Shown here: positions 10,700 through 19,956 of the stretch, one piece after another | Layout of the letters: every line of letters begins with the position of its first letter | How positions within the stretch are numbered: position 1 is the stretch's first letter | NCBI GenBank assembly: GCA_016196565.1 | Contig: JACPXK010000034.1 | Location: 1-64,000 of the forward strand | DNA from: Candidatus Omnitrophota bacterium | GTDB taxonomy: Bacteria > Omnitrophota > Omnitrophia > Omnitrophales > Aquincolibacteriaceae | Direction: 5' to 3' | Length of the DNA: 64,000 nt | Made by a program: the position numbers and the translations under genes | The notes under the pieces: model-generated | Databases searched by the model: none | What the model was told of the DNA's origin: nothing | Seen by the model: the letters and a program-made list of their open reading frames with translations, nothing else

Positions 10700-12358
10700 T
10701 TAAAATTCCATTTTTTTGAGGGCATTTAAACCGATTTTTATCGGAAGGGTTCCCGCCAAAAGGCTCGCGGCGGCGAAGGTAATAAAGATCAGGGCGTGGG
10801 ATTCTTTGGAAAACATAAGAAAGAGTCCCACGCCGGCCAGGTATAACAAATGGGTGGCCATGAGAAGAGATCCTCCGAATCCGGAAATAATTTCAGAGGG
10901 ATTGGTGGATTTGAAATTGGGGAATCGGGCGCCCAGTCCCACGGAAAGCCCGGTTAAAGCCACACACACGAAAAATCCGATGGCGGTGGTATAAGCCACG
11001 CGTGCCGGCGGAATTTCCAGCATCCATCCCGAAAGAAAAACGAGCGGCATCGTGAGGATGACGGAAAAAAACGTTCCCAGCAAAAATTTCTCGAGAAGAA
11101 GGGTAGAAAACCTGACCGGAGAAAGATCGATGATCCAAAAGCGGGAACCTTCGTGAGAAAGCATGGGGAAAACAAATCTCATGTTAAAGCTTGAAAGCAC
11201 AATATAAGTGCCTACCGTGTTCAGCACAAACACCAAATTCTTCCAAAAACTTTTCAGCACGTGAAATTCCAGATTTTTCAAATTAGCGAAATAAAGCAGC
11301 AGCAGCCCGAAGAAAATAATGAGCTGAGACCATTCGGCCGGATCGCGCGCGAAGGTCTTCAAGTCTTTTTCGAGAAATGCCATCACGTCTTGCCGGGGAT
11401 AAGGCAGATGGTCCACCCATCTCTCCAATCCTTTGCGTATTTTAACGCGGCGCGGACTTGCCATTTCCGAATGATCCTGGCTCCGGAAAAAAATCCTGGG
11501 GTACAGGTGTTTGGCCACCGAATAGGAAGGAATCAAAAAGAAAAGGGTATTTGAAAGAAGCAGGAGAAAATAAAAAATCCCTTCCTGAAAACGCAGTATT
11601 TCCTGGGTTTCGATTTGGCTTAGGGCGAGTATTCCCCGTGTTGCCCAAGAGGACGGCAGCAGCCCGTTTTTGGCAAAGGCCACATGCGGCAGATAACCGC
11701 TCATGACTCCGGCCAGCGATCCCTGCTCTTTCAAAACCGAAGGGGAGGCCTTGGCGAAAAAAGCCACAAGCAAAATGAGGCCGATCCAAAGGGCGATTTG
11801 ACGGCGTTTGCGGTCCGGCAAAAGCCAGATCAAAAGGACGGTGATCATGGTCCCGAAAATTCCCGAAAGAAGAATAAGGGGCACGAAAAAGACAAGGCAG
11901 AGAACCGGGAAAAAAATAATCTCCGCCTGTTTTGCGATTCCGTAAGCCGTCATAAAAGGAATCACGATAAAAAGAAAAGACCAGGAGCTGTACCACAAGG
12001 CCTCGGTTAATTTGAGGAAATAAATTTCGGCCCACTCAATGGGATGGACAGCCAAAAAACTTACTTCGCGGGAGCGGAAAAGGGCGGTATAAGAAGAGAC
12101 CGCGGAAGAAATAAAAAGCATCATGAAAAGCGCGAAGGTAAAAAGATAAAAGGTTTCGTCCATGAGAATCGGGCCGAAAGGTTCCTGCGAATGAAAAAAG
12201 CGGAAGCTGTAATGGAAAAAGAAAAAAAGCCCGAGGGATCCTCCGATGAAAAAGAGAAGCAGGATGAAAAATTCGAACGGCGAATGCCGCAGAAGGCGGA
12301 AGAAACTATTCTTCGATATTCTTGCCTTCAGCCGAAGAAGGTGTAAAAAGTGATTCAT
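10700..12358 (-). CDS. ABC transporter permease (ABC-2 type)
   Basis: 552 residues with about ten to twelve hydrophobic segments, starting after a basic N-terminus (LLRLKARISKNSFFRLLRHSP). It is encoded 13 bases downstream of an ABC ATPase on the same strand, so it is very probably that ATPase's membrane partner. Large ABC-2 permeases of this shape export lipids, polymers or drugs. The substrate cannot be read from the sequence. The transglutaminase-like gene upstream on the same strand may belong to the same operon. Confidence 0.85.
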   Translation of the reverse strand: MNHFLHLLRLKARISKNSFFRLLRHSPFEFFILLLFFIGGSLGLFFFFHYSFRFFHSQEPFGPILMDETFYLFTFALFMMLFISSAVSSYTALFRSREVSFLAVHPIEWAEIYFLKLTEALWYSSWSFLFIVIPFMTAYGIAKQAEIIFFPVLCLVFFVPLILLSGIFGTMITVLLIWLLPDRKRRQIALWIGLILLVAFFAKASPSVLKEQGSLAGVMSGYLPHVAFAKNGLLPSSWATRGILALSQIETQEILRFQEGIFYFLLLLSNTLFFLIPSYSVAKHLYPRIFFRSQDHSEMASPRRVKIRKGLERWVDHLPYPRQDVMAFLEKDLKTFARDPAEWSQLIIFFGLLLLYFANLKNLEFHVLKSFWKNLVFVLNTVGTYIVLSSFNMRFVFPMLSHEGSRFWIIDLSPVRFSTLLLEKFLLGTFFSVILTMPLVFLSGWMLEIPPARVAYTTAIGFFVCVALTGLSVGLGARFPNFKSTNPSEIISGFGGSLLMATHLLYLAGVGLFLMFSKESHALIFITFAAASLLAGTLPIKIGLNALKKMEF

Positions 12359-12371
12359 CGATCAATCTCTG

Positions 12372-13109
12372 TCATTGTTTCCGCAATTCTTCGCTTTCAA
12401 TCAGCTTCATAAACATTTGCTCAAGATTTTCCCGTGACTGGTATTTGTGACGCAATTCTTCGACCGTTCCAAGAGCGATGATGCGTCCATGGTCCATAAT
12501 GGCGATGCGGTCGGCAAGTTCCTCGGCCATGGAAAGCATATGGCTGGAAAAGATAATGGTCATTTTCTTGCGTGCTTCGTAACGAAGGAAATCTTTAAAA
12601 TTTTTGATTGAAACCGGATCAAGCCCCACCATGGGTTCATCGAGCACGAAGAGTTTGGGATCGTGAAGCAGGGCGGCCGAGAGAATGACTTTTTGCCGCA
12701 TGCCATGCGAGAATTCCTCGATCAGGACATCCCGCACATCCGAGATGGAAAAAAAACGCAAAAGTTCGGTGCCGCGTTTTTCGATTTCGACCTGATTCAT
12801 TTTATAGAGTTTTCCCACAAAACGCAGGAGTTCCCAAGGCGTGAGTTTTTCATAAACATAAGGAGTGTCCGGCACAAAGCTGATCAGGGCCTTGGCTTCG
12901 GTGGCATTTTTTTGAATGTCGAGTCCGGCAATCGTTACGCGGCCTAAGGTGGGACGCAGAAGTCCCACAAGCATTTTAAGGGTCGTGGTTTTTCCGGCCC
13001 CGTTGGGGCCTACCAGCACAAAAAGTTCGCCCGGCGGAATCTCAAGATCGATTCCTTTGACCGCTTCTTTCTTTCCGTAATTTTTCTTCAATCCTTCCAG
13101 CTTTATCAT
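12372..13109 (-). CDS. ABC transporter ATP-binding protein
   Basis: 245 residues, the normal length for a stand-alone ABC-2-type ATPase. Walker A is GPNGAGKTT at residues 34-42, the signature-like motif is FSHGMRQK near 136-143 and Walker B with catalytic Glu is LFVLDEP near 157. The H-loop is in IIFSSHML. It would couple ATP hydrolysis to the permease encoded immediately downstream. The upstream gap to the transglutaminase gene contains a palindromic repeat. Confidence 0.93.
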   Translation of the reverse strand: MIKLEGLKKNYGKKEAVKGIDLEIPPGELFVLVGPNGAGKTTTLKMLVGLLRPTLGRVTIAGLDIQKNATEAKALISFVPDTPYVYEKLTPWELLRFVGKLYKMNQVEIEKRGTELLRFFSISDVRDVLIEEFSHGMRQKVILSAALLHDPKLFVLDEPMVGLDPVSIKNFKDFLRYEARKKMTIIFSSHMLSMAEELADRIAIMDHGRIIALGTVEELRHKYQSRENLEQMFMKLIESEELRKQ

Positions 13110-13126
13110 CGTTTTAACCCTCGTCT

Positions 13127-13202
13127 CGTCATCCTGAACCGCCGGAGGCGGTGAAGGATCTCACTCGAGAGATTCTTCGGCCCTTCGGGCCTCAGAATGA
13201 CG
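13127..13202. repeat. Palindromic repeat, type 1 (copy 1)
   Basis: An imperfect inverted repeat that opens with CGTCATCCTGA and closes with CTCAGAATGACG. Each half contains its own small hairpin (ACCGCCGGAGGCGGT on the left, GGCCCTTCGGGCC on the right). The halves meet at GGATCTC/GAGATTC. It lies between the transglutaminase and ABC ATPase genes and could act as an RNA hairpin within that operon. Confidence 0.9.
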
Positions 13203-13212
13203 TCGTTATATT

Positions 13213-14661
13213 TCATTTAGCCTCAATGACCGTCACTTTAATGCGTCCGATTTCGCGAATGAGCGCGACTTGTTCTTCAATATCCCCTTCCACCAAAGGA
13301 AGATGGGTAACGTCCGCGGGCGCCTGGCCGAATGTGGGATCGAGCGGAATCCATTTTCCGATAAAAACCTCGGGCCAGGCATGATAAAAAAACCGGCCCT
13401 GTTGATAAACCAGTCCGGCCATCATTTTGGTGGGAATGCCGGCCGCGCGCGCAAGCGCGGTAAAAAGCACCGTGTATTCATTGCAATCGCCTTTTCTGGA
13501 TTGCAGCACTTGAACGGCCGAAGGAATGCCCATGGTCGGAATAGGAGAAACATTTTCATGAACTGCTCCCAAAATTTTCAGGCTGGCGGCCAGCGCCGAT
13601 TTTTCTTCCCCCACAATTCCCTGTGCCGTTTTCAAAATGTCCGGGTCGCCGGATTGAACCCAGGGAGTCGATGCCAAATAAAGATCCAGGCCATCTCCTT
13701 CGACCGGAAGAGAAATATTTTCAAGGCCTTCCAAATTCACTTTTTCGATTGTCAGCGTTTTTTTGGTGCCGGAGGTCTTGATTTTTACCGCCAGCCGGTT
13801 CAATCGTTCCGGATTTTTCAAAATAATATTGGAAGGCGTCGAATAAAGATTGGGAAGATCGGGAAGTTCTTCTCTTTTCCGGCGCATGGAATCGAAAATC
13901 TGCCAGGTGTCTTCTTTTTCCATCACAAGACCGGTGGGACTTTCCTGCCTCAAGACCACGCCGTCTTCACTTACCCACATTCCGGTTTCAATGCCCTCTT
14001 GTTTGATTTTTACGGTATAAGCCGGCACCTCTTTTCCCTGATATTCGATTCTTCCTTTGCTGGCCACGCGAAAACCCAAAGTTTCGACGTTCATGAGGAG
14101 AGGATTCCAGAGTTCGAGGCGGCCTTGTTTTCCTACCCGCAAATTTTCCGGCGTCCAAATGAAGTTCATGGCTTCCGAAAAAAGAATGGGGCCTTTTAAA
14201 GAAATGATTTTTCGGACCGGCGCGCTGTTTTTGCCTTCGATAATAAGATTCAAATTATTTTTGCTGAGCTGCCCGGTAATCCGGTTCCAATGATCGCCGC
14301 TGGTAATATGCACTTCGAAACCGGACAAATAAAGCTGGCTATCCAAATAGGCATTTCCTTTAACCAGCATTTCCCGTTCCTGGCCGAGAAATTTAAAAGT
14401 CAAATAATTTTGATGGCGAAGCTCATAACCGCGTTTGCCCGATTCTTCTTGCTGGGCTTCCAGCACATTAAAATTAAACCCGATAAATTCGCCGCCGAGG
14501 TAAATGCCCCGGTATTCCTGCCTTAATTTGACTTCGTGAAGGGGAAGGACCTCATAAGGGGTTTCGACCGCCGTGAGCTCAAAAAACTCCCGGTGAACCA
14601 AAAGGCTCATCATGATAAGCCAAAACGCCGTGGTCGAAATAAGGAATAGGGAACGGAGCAT
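13213..14661 (-). CDS. Membrane-anchored transglutaminase-like protein
   Basis: 482 residues with one N-terminal membrane anchor (LFLISTTAFWLIMMSLLV), so the bulk is probably periplasmic. The C-terminal quarter is a transglutaminase/protease core with the full triad: Cys393 in RKGDCNEYT, His427 in FFYHAWPEV and Asp441 in WIPLDPTFGQ. The middle region is beta-rich and unassigned. Proteins of this family act as transglutaminases, peptidases or amidases; the activity is not determinable here. It lies upstream of the ABC ATPase and permease on the same strand. A TATAAT box on this strand (14678-14683) lies 16 bases before the start. Confidence 0.8.
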   Translation of the reverse strand: MLRSLFLISTTAFWLIMMSLLVHREFFELTAVETPYEVLPLHEVKLRQEYRGIYLGGEFIGFNFNVLEAQQEESGKRGYELRHQNYLTFKFLGQEREMLVKGNAYLDSQLYLSGFEVHITSGDHWNRITGQLSKNNLNLIIEGKNSAPVRKIISLKGPILFSEAMNFIWTPENLRVGKQGRLELWNPLLMNVETLGFRVASKGRIEYQGKEVPAYTVKIKQEGIETGMWVSEDGVVLRQESPTGLVMEKEDTWQIFDSMRRKREELPDLPNLYSTPSNIILKNPERLNRLAVKIKTSGTKKTLTIEKVNLEGLENISLPVEGDGLDLYLASTPWVQSGDPDILKTAQGIVGEEKSALAASLKILGAVHENVSPIPTMGIPSAVQVLQSRKGDCNEYTVLFTALARAAGIPTKMMAGLVYQQGRFFYHAWPEVFIGKWIPLDPTFGQAPADVTHLPLVEGDIEEQVALIREIGRIKVTVIEAK

Positions 14662-14756
14662 ATATGAAATTATGGCGATTATAGCCCTTCTTCCATCGGC
14701 TTTTGAGGACTATTTCTTGACACTTCCGCCAAAGCAGGGAAGAATATTCCGCCTTT

Positions 14757-16157
14757 ATGCTGCGTCTCCTCCGAAAAATCATGTTTTACGTTTTTGTGGC
14801 CCTCTACCTGGTCGTGACGCCCTATGTCATTTTGTATGCCTTGGGTTACAGCATCAATCCCAAGGAAAAAGCCTTTGTCAAAACCGGGCTTATTTCCGTG
14901 GTTTCGGTCCCCCGGGGAGCCGGCATTTTTGTGCAGGGAAGAAAATTTTCCCATAGGACTCCGGCCGTGATCAATGATCTTCTGCCGGGACGTTATCATG
15001 TCCGGCTTCAGCGAAAAGGTTATGAGCCTTGGGAAAGAGAAATCGAGATTTTGCCCGAAAAAGCTACTCAAATCGAGCCGGCTTTACTTCTTCCTCAAAA
15101 ACCGGAACGTGAAATTATTTCCTTAAAATCCTATCGCGGGATGATTCCCGAAATCATCGATTCAAAAATGATTGTTTGGCAGACCGAAAAACTTAATTCC
15201 TTGAGCCAAATCGATTTGTTTTTTAAAAAGGAAACTCCGGTGCGAGTCTCAGCGAAAATTCCCGAAAAGGAAGAAATCAAAGAGGTTTACGCGCAAACGG
15301 GTTCCGGCATTGCCCTTTTAAAAACCGAAAATGGAAAAACAGGTTTTTGGCTTCTTCAGCCCGATGCCGGCGAAAAAAAGGAATTAAGGGATTTGACTTC
15401 TTTGATTCAGGACAAGCCTGATTTTTTTGATTGGGACCCTAAAAACGATTCTCATCTTTTTTATCTGGCAAAAGGCGATCTTTATCGTTTGGACCTTCAA
15501 AAGGAATCTTTCCCTTCCAAAATCGCAAGCGGGGTGCTCGGCTTTGGCGCACGGTATGACCGCCTTGTTATTTTAAAAAATAATTTCTCGCTGGTTGAAA
15601 CCGATTTGCGGGGACTAAGCGCCGTGCCTCTTCTTGATGATGCCGTTTTCATTCAGAAGATTTTTGCCGCTGCGAGCGCCCGTTATTACCGCATCAAAAT
15701 TCTGGAACGCAATCTCTTTGTTTTTCTAAGCGATGACGGAACGCTCGTTTCTAACCGTATGCCTTATTATCTGGTGGATCAAGATGTGGCAGGCGTCGAA
15801 TATTTCAGCCATGGAGGAACGGACAAATTGCTTTATTGGACGCCGCATGAAATCGGCACCCTCGATTTTGCGCGCACCAAACAGAGTATTTTCGAAAAAG
15901 GTCCGGAACGAAAAGTGCTTGCCACGCAGGGCAGGGATATCCGTCAGGCCTTTTGGGCCTATGAAGACACGCATGTGGTTTTGCTCGATGAAAATCAGAT
16001 TTACCTTTTAGAAACCCGAGGGTTGGGGCCTTCCCGGCCCGCATTTTTGGAAAACGCGGCTTCCGAAAGTTCGATTTATTATTCTGACCGTACCCGCTCT
16101 CTTTATTTTCTGCAGGTTTCTTCGCGCCATTTGATGAAAAGGAAACTCGGGGAATGA
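14757..16157 (+). CDS. PEGA-domain membrane-anchored beta-propeller-like protein
   Basis: 466 residues. A single N-terminal membrane segment (IMFYVFVALYLVVTPYVILY) is followed by a PEGA domain at about 45-100 (SVPRGAGIFVQG...LLPGRYHVRLQRKGYEPWEREI). The remaining 350 residues look like repeated beta blades. PEGA domains are found on surface-exposed proteins. A TTGACA box at 14717 with an AGAATA box at 14741 lies just upstream, and no ribosome binding site is visible. The next gene starts six bases after the stop, so the two are probably co-transcribed. Confidence 0.7.
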   Translation: MLRLLRKIMFYVFVALYLVVTPYVILYALGYSINPKEKAFVKTGLISVVSVPRGAGIFVQGRKFSHRTPAVINDLLPGRYHVRLQRKGYEPWEREIEILPEKATQIEPALLLPQKPEREIISLKSYRGMIPEIIDSKMIVWQTEKLNSLSQIDLFFKKETPVRVSAKIPEKEEIKEVYAQTGSGIALLKTENGKTGFWLLQPDAGEKKELRDLTSLIQDKPDFFDWDPKNDSHLFYLAKGDLYRLDLQKESFPSKIASGVLGFGARYDRLVILKNNFSLVETDLRGLSAVPLLDDAVFIQKIFAAASARYYRIKILERNLFVFLSDDGTLVSNRMPYYLVDQDVAGVEYFSHGGTDKLLYWTPHEIGTLDFARTKQSIFEKGPERKVLATQGRDIRQAFWAYEDTHVVLLDENQIYLLETRGLGPSRPAFLENAASESSIYYSDRTRSLYFLQVSSRHLMKRKLGE

Positions 16158-16163
16158 CAAGCG

Positions 16164-17837
16164 ATGAGTAAAGAAAAAGAAGTTTTTCAATTCACGCATC
16201 AGGAATTGGCCGGGCCCGAACAGGTTAAAGAAAGACTGTTTTCCGTTCTCCCCGGATTCCTCAGCTGGGCTTCTCTGATTTCGCTCACCGTTTTGTCTTT
16301 TGTGCAGCCGATTATGGCGGCGGTCATCATCATTGCTTTTGACATCTATTGGCTGCTTCGCCTTTTTTATATGACCATTTTTCTCGTGATTGCGTACGGG
16401 ATTCTTGCCATCGATCAGGAAACCGACTGGATGGAAAGATGCCATCACCTGGAGCAAGGTGAAAAAGGTTTGGAGGCCATTCGCGGAAAAATAAAAGCTG
16501 CTTGGAAGCACAAGAAATATAAAAAATGGCTTTCCTATAAAAACGAAAGACGGGAATTCGTCAAAGTATTGGAAAGCGGGACAAAAATTCCGGATGCTGA
16601 ATCGCTTTATCATTTGGTGCTTTTTCCGATTACCCGGGAACCCAAACAAGTCGTGGAAGCGGGAATTCAGGCGCTTACCAAAAGTATTTTTTCATGCAAA
16701 AGAATTATCCCTGTTTTGGCGGTAGAAGAAAGAGCCGAAGAAAAATTTCACGAAATGGCACGTCTTCTCCGGACGGAATACCGGGATCATTTTTTCGATT
16801 TTTTGATGATCCTTCATCCCAAAGACATCCCGGGTGAAGCCCGTGTTAAAGGCGCCAATGTGACTTATGCCGCCAAACAGGCGGCGGTTTTTTTGCGCTC
16901 GAAAAATATTCCCTTTGAGAACGTGATTGTTTCCTGTTTTGATGCCGATACCGTCGCGCCGCCGGAATATTTTGCGGCGCTCACTTATCATTTTATGCGT
17001 AATCCCGACCGCCTCCGGTCCAGCTATCAGCCCATTCCCGTTTATCACAACAATATTTGGGAAGCCCCGGGGGTGGCGCGCGTGCTGGAGATGGGATCTT
17101 CTTTCTTTCAATTGATTGAAGCCACCAATCCGGAAAAACTGGTCACCTTTTCAAGCCACAGCATGAGTTTCAAAGCGCTTGTGGAAATCGATTATTGGCC
17201 GGTCGACATGATTTCCGATGACTCCGCTATTTTTTGGAAGGCCCTTATTCATTATGAAGGGGATTATCATGTTGTCCCGATGTATGTCACGCTTTCCATG
17301 GATGTGGTGATGGCGGATACTTTGCATCAGACCATCGCGACCATTTACCGGCAAAAACGCCGCTGGGCCTGGGGGGTAGAGAATTTTCCGGTGGTCATGC
17401 GCGCCTTTTGCCGCAAAAGCAAAATTTCGCTCCGCAAGCGCTGGCATTACGCCTCCAAACTTCTGGGAATGCATATTTCCTGGGCCACGGTAGGTTACAT
17501 CATGACCTTCATCGGATGGCTGCCCGCCATTTTTGCCGGCCGGGAATTCTCCAGCTCCGTCCTTTACTATAATTCCGCGCGCATCACCACTTTGATTTTT
17601 AATCTGGCTTCGACTTTTCTGGTGGTAACGATTGTGATGGCGCTTCTTTTACTCCCCCGTCAAAAAATGCGCAATTCCTTTCTGAAGCGTGTCGTGTTTG
17701 CTCTGGAATGGCTGCTTGTGCCCCTGGTTTTTACCTTTCTCAGTACCACCCCTGCGCTTGATGCCCAAACCCGTCTTATGAGAGGAAGTACCATGGAATT
17801 TCAAATCACCGAAAAGAAACGCAGGAAGAAAAAATAG
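16164..17837 (+). CDS. Membrane glycosyltransferase, GT2 family
   Basis: 557 residues. Two membrane segments near 30-85 precede a GT-A domain with a DAD metal-binding motif at about 260-262 (CFDADTVAPPEYF) and the processive-type acceptor motif QKRRW at about 397-401. Further membrane helices follow at about 430-540. These motifs mark an inverting glycosyltransferase using a nucleotide sugar on the cytoplasmic side, with likely transfer to a membrane lipid or polymer. The substrate is unknown. It follows the PEGA gene by six bases. Confidence 0.85.
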   Translation: MSKEKEVFQFTHQELAGPEQVKERLFSVLPGFLSWASLISLTVLSFVQPIMAAVIIIAFDIYWLLRLFYMTIFLVIAYGILAIDQETDWMERCHHLEQGEKGLEAIRGKIKAAWKHKKYKKWLSYKNERREFVKVLESGTKIPDAESLYHLVLFPITREPKQVVEAGIQALTKSIFSCKRIIPVLAVEERAEEKFHEMARLLRTEYRDHFFDFLMILHPKDIPGEARVKGANVTYAAKQAAVFLRSKNIPFENVIVSCFDADTVAPPEYFAALTYHFMRNPDRLRSSYQPIPVYHNNIWEAPGVARVLEMGSSFFQLIEATNPEKLVTFSSHSMSFKALVEIDYWPVDMISDDSAIFWKALIHYEGDYHVVPMYVTLSMDVVMADTLHQTIATIYRQKRRWAWGVENFPVVMRAFCRKSKISLRKRWHYASKLLGMHISWATVGYIMTFIGWLPAIFAGREFSSSVLYYNSARITTLIFNLASTFLVVTIVMALLLLPRQKMRNSFLKRVVFALEWLLVPLVFTFLSTTPALDAQTRLMRGSTMEFQITEKKRRKKK

Positions 17838-17927
17838 GTACCTTGCGTTGCCAAATCCCACTTTACACTACACCTTAGAATGTGATAACTTAAGCCGTTT
17901 TTAAAATCCCACAGGGAGGAGTTTTCC

Positions 17928-18461
17928 ATGGCCAAAAAAAGAGAAGATGTGGAGGAAAAAATACTTGATGTTGACGCAAGTATGCAGGGGACCATCGCTT
18001 TCAGGGATCCTGTCAATCTCCGGATTAACGGGAGTTTTGAAGGTAAGCTCGATACCCGCGGTAATCTCACCATCGGCGAAAACGCCAAGGTCAAAGCCAA
18101 TATTCAGGGAGACCGGATTATCATTGCCGGCAAATTGACGGGGGATGTGCTCGCCGCCGAGAGTGTTTCGGTGGTTGCTCCGGCCGTGATCCAGGGCAAT
18201 ATCACCACCCCGCGTTTGAGTGTCGCCGAAGGCGCTGTGATCGAAGGTCAAATCGCCATGCTGAATGTGCGCCAGCCCGGAGAAAGTCATGACGTGCAAA
18301 TGACTTTAAAAGACGTGGCCCAGTACCTTGAGGTCGAGGCCAAAATCGTAGAAGAATGGGCTCATAAAAAGAAAATTCCCGCCCGCCAGGAAAACGGTTC
18401 TTGGATTTTTAATAAATCTGCCGTTGAGCGTTGGATTCAGGAGGAAAACACACGCGTTTAA
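17928..18461 (+). CDS. Bactofilin fused to a C-terminal excisionase-type HTH
   Basis: 177 residues. Residues 20-115 are a bactofilin beta-helix (repeated short strands such as LRINGSFEGKLDTRGNLTIG and AKVKANIQGDRIIIAGK). Residues 123-177 form a separate helix-turn-helix of the excisionase/MerR type (MTLKDVAQYLEVEAKIVEEW...WIFNKSAVERWIQE). Bactofilins polymerise into cytoskeletal filaments at the membrane; an appended DNA- or ligand-binding HTH is not the usual architecture. A strong GGGAGGAG ribosome binding site precedes the ATG. The next gene encodes a second HTH of the same type on a membrane anchor. Confidence 0.88.
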   Translation: MAKKREDVEEKILDVDASMQGTIAFRDPVNLRINGSFEGKLDTRGNLTIGENAKVKANIQGDRIIIAGKLTGDVLAAESVSVVAPAVIQGNITTPRLSVAEGAVIEGQIAMLNVRQPGESHDVQMTLKDVAQYLEVEAKIVEEWAHKKKIPARQENGSWIFNKSAVERWIQEENTRV

Positions 18462-18494
18462 ATTCCACATTCGCGTTAAGTGTTTCCCCATTCC

Positions 18495-18791
18495 ATGAAT
18501 AATATGCTCACCATCGAAGAGGTCAAAAACTTTCTCGAAGTCGATCAGCCTGAGCTTGAAAAATTCCTCAAACAAGGGAAAATCAAGGCTTATAAAATCG
18601 GCGGCACGTATGTCCGTTTCCGCAAAGAAGAAGTGATGAATTTGCGCTATGAACTTACGCCTAAGAAAGTTAAGCACGGAACCCAAATTTCCTTCAGCGC
18701 CCGCCTCGGAGATTTCTGGCATTACAATAATTTTTACATCATTTCTCTTCTGCTCGCCCTGATCGTGGTTTTTTTCGTGGTCCGTTACTGA
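18495..18791 (+). CDS. Excisionase-type HTH protein with C-terminal membrane anchor
   Basis: 98 residues from ATG 18495; ATG 18504 (MLTIEEVKNF) is equally possible and an in-frame GTG at 18480 less likely. The N-terminal 60 residues are a helix-turn-helix of the excisionase type (TIEEVKNFLEVDQPELEKFL...YVRFRKEEV). The C-terminus is one hydrophobic helix (IISLLLALIVVFFVV). It is related in fold to the HTH on the preceding bactofilin, so both may read a shared partner at the membrane. No function is known to me. Confidence 0.7.
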   Translation: MNNMLTIEEVKNFLEVDQPELEKFLKQGKIKAYKIGGTYVRFRKEEVMNLRYELTPKKVKHGTQISFSARLGDFWHYNNFYIISLLLALIVVFFVVRY

Positions 18792-18796
18792 TTCTA

Positions 18797-19180
18797 GTGA
18801 GAATCCTTCAAGGCATTGATATTGTTAGTATTGCCCGCATGCAGACGGTGATCGGCCGTCATGGTCCCGCCTTCCTTAAAAAGATTTTTACCGCGCGCGA
18901 ACGGGCTTATTGCGGCAACAAGCGCAGAAAATTCGAACATTATGCCGCCCGTTTTGCCGCCAAAGAAGCTGCGTTGAAGGCCATGGAAATTGTCCATCAA
19001 GACGCCTATTATCGTTTTTCCGAGATCGAAGTCGTGCGAGAGGCTTCGGGTAAGCCTTCTATATATATAGCGCCGGCTTTCCGCAAACATTTCAATCTGC
19101 CGCGCAAGTATCAGTTTGAGCTTTCGCTCACCCATGAGCGGGACTACGCGGTGGCGTCCGTTCTTTTAATCCTTCCTTAA
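18797..19180 (+). CDS. acpS: Holo-[acyl-carrier-protein] synthase
   Basis: 127 residues, the normal AcpS length. It transfers phosphopantetheine from CoA to acyl carrier protein, activating it for fatty acid synthesis. The Mg-binding residues D8 (GIDIVSIARM) and E57 (RFAAKEAALKAM) are in place. The start is GTG six bases after the previous stop. The order acpS-ydjC-like-surE, with four to eight bases between genes, suggests one transcript. Confidence 0.93.
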   Translation: MRILQGIDIVSIARMQTVIGRHGPAFLKKIFTARERAYCGNKRRKFEHYAARFAAKEAALKAMEIVHQDAYYRFSEIEVVREASGKPSIYIAPAFRKHFNLPRKYQFELSLTHERDYAVASVLLILP

Positions 19181-19184
19181 ATCC

Positions 19185-19949
19185 ATGGACCGTATTCTCA
19201 TTGTGAATGCGGATGATTGCAATCTCACGCCGGGTGTGACTCGCGCTATCTTGGAATGTCATGATACGGGAATTGTTTCGAGCACGACTTTTATGGCCAA
19301 TCTCCCGGTTGAAGCCAAAACAGTCCGGGCGCTTAAAAAACGCGAACATCTGGGCGTCGGAATTCATTTAAACATTACGTTTTCAAGGCCGGTTTCCAAG
19401 CCTGAAAAAATAAAATCCCTTCTGGGAGATGATGGGAATTTCCGCAAAGTTCATGAGCAGCTTTCCAAGCCGCCCAAGGCCGCGCAAGTGTTCGAGGAAT
19501 ATGCCCATCAAATCCGCCGGTTCAAAAATTTTTTTGGACGGCTGCCTACGCATTTGGATACTCATCATCAAATTCATAATCATCCTCTTTTTTTTGGAGT
19601 TTTGATCGAAACGGCTAAAAAATACCATCTTCCTCTCCGGCGTTCATCCTTGATGAAGCAACCCGCATGGGAAAAAAAGGTTTCGGTTCCTTCGCCGGAT
19701 ATTACTTTCGGGGATTTGAATGTGAAGGGTTATTGGCGGCTTCAAACGCTTAAACCCGTTCTTCGCCATCTTCCTTCCGGGGTGAGCGAAATCATGTGTC
19801 ATCCGGGAATTTGCGATGCGGCTTTGAAATCCGTGAGCTCTTTTACTGCCGGCCGGGAAGTGGAACGAAAACTTTTTCGTTCTCCCGATCTTCGCCGTTT
19901 TGTGGAAAGTTCCGGCATTGTTCTGACCCATTACGGGTGTTATACTTAA
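19185..19949 (+). CDS. YdjC/ChbG-HpnK family carbohydrate deacetylase
   Basis: 254 residues. The N-terminus ILIVNADDCNLTPGV is the family's NADDFG-type metal site, with GIHLNITF and THLDTHHQIHNHP supplying further His/Asp ligands and EIMCHPG near the C-terminus. Family members remove acetyl groups from N-acetylated sugars such as chito-oligosaccharides or hopanoid-linked glucosamine. The substrate here is unknown. It starts four bases after acpS. Confidence 0.85.
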   Translation: MDRILIVNADDCNLTPGVTRAILECHDTGIVSSTTFMANLPVEAKTVRALKKREHLGVGIHLNITFSRPVSKPEKIKSLLGDDGNFRKVHEQLSKPPKAAQVFEEYAHQIRRFKNFFGRLPTHLDTHHQIHNHPLFFGVLIETAKKYHLPLRRSSLMKQPAWEKKVSVPSPDITFGDLNVKGYWRLQTLKPVLRHLPSGVSEIMCHPGICDAALKSVSSFTAGREVERKLFRSPDLRRFVESSGIVLTHYGCYT

Positions 19950-19956
19950 ATGAGTC

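Noticed and set aside
11442..12035. A 197-codon open frame overlapping the ABC permease in another frame
   Set aside because: It overlaps fully with a clear membrane protein gene and has no recognisable domain or start signal.
13270..14199. A 309-codon open frame opposite the transglutaminase gene
   Set aside because: Its residue composition is Phe/Gly/Arg-rich and has no motif, and the other strand encodes a protein with an intact catalytic triad.
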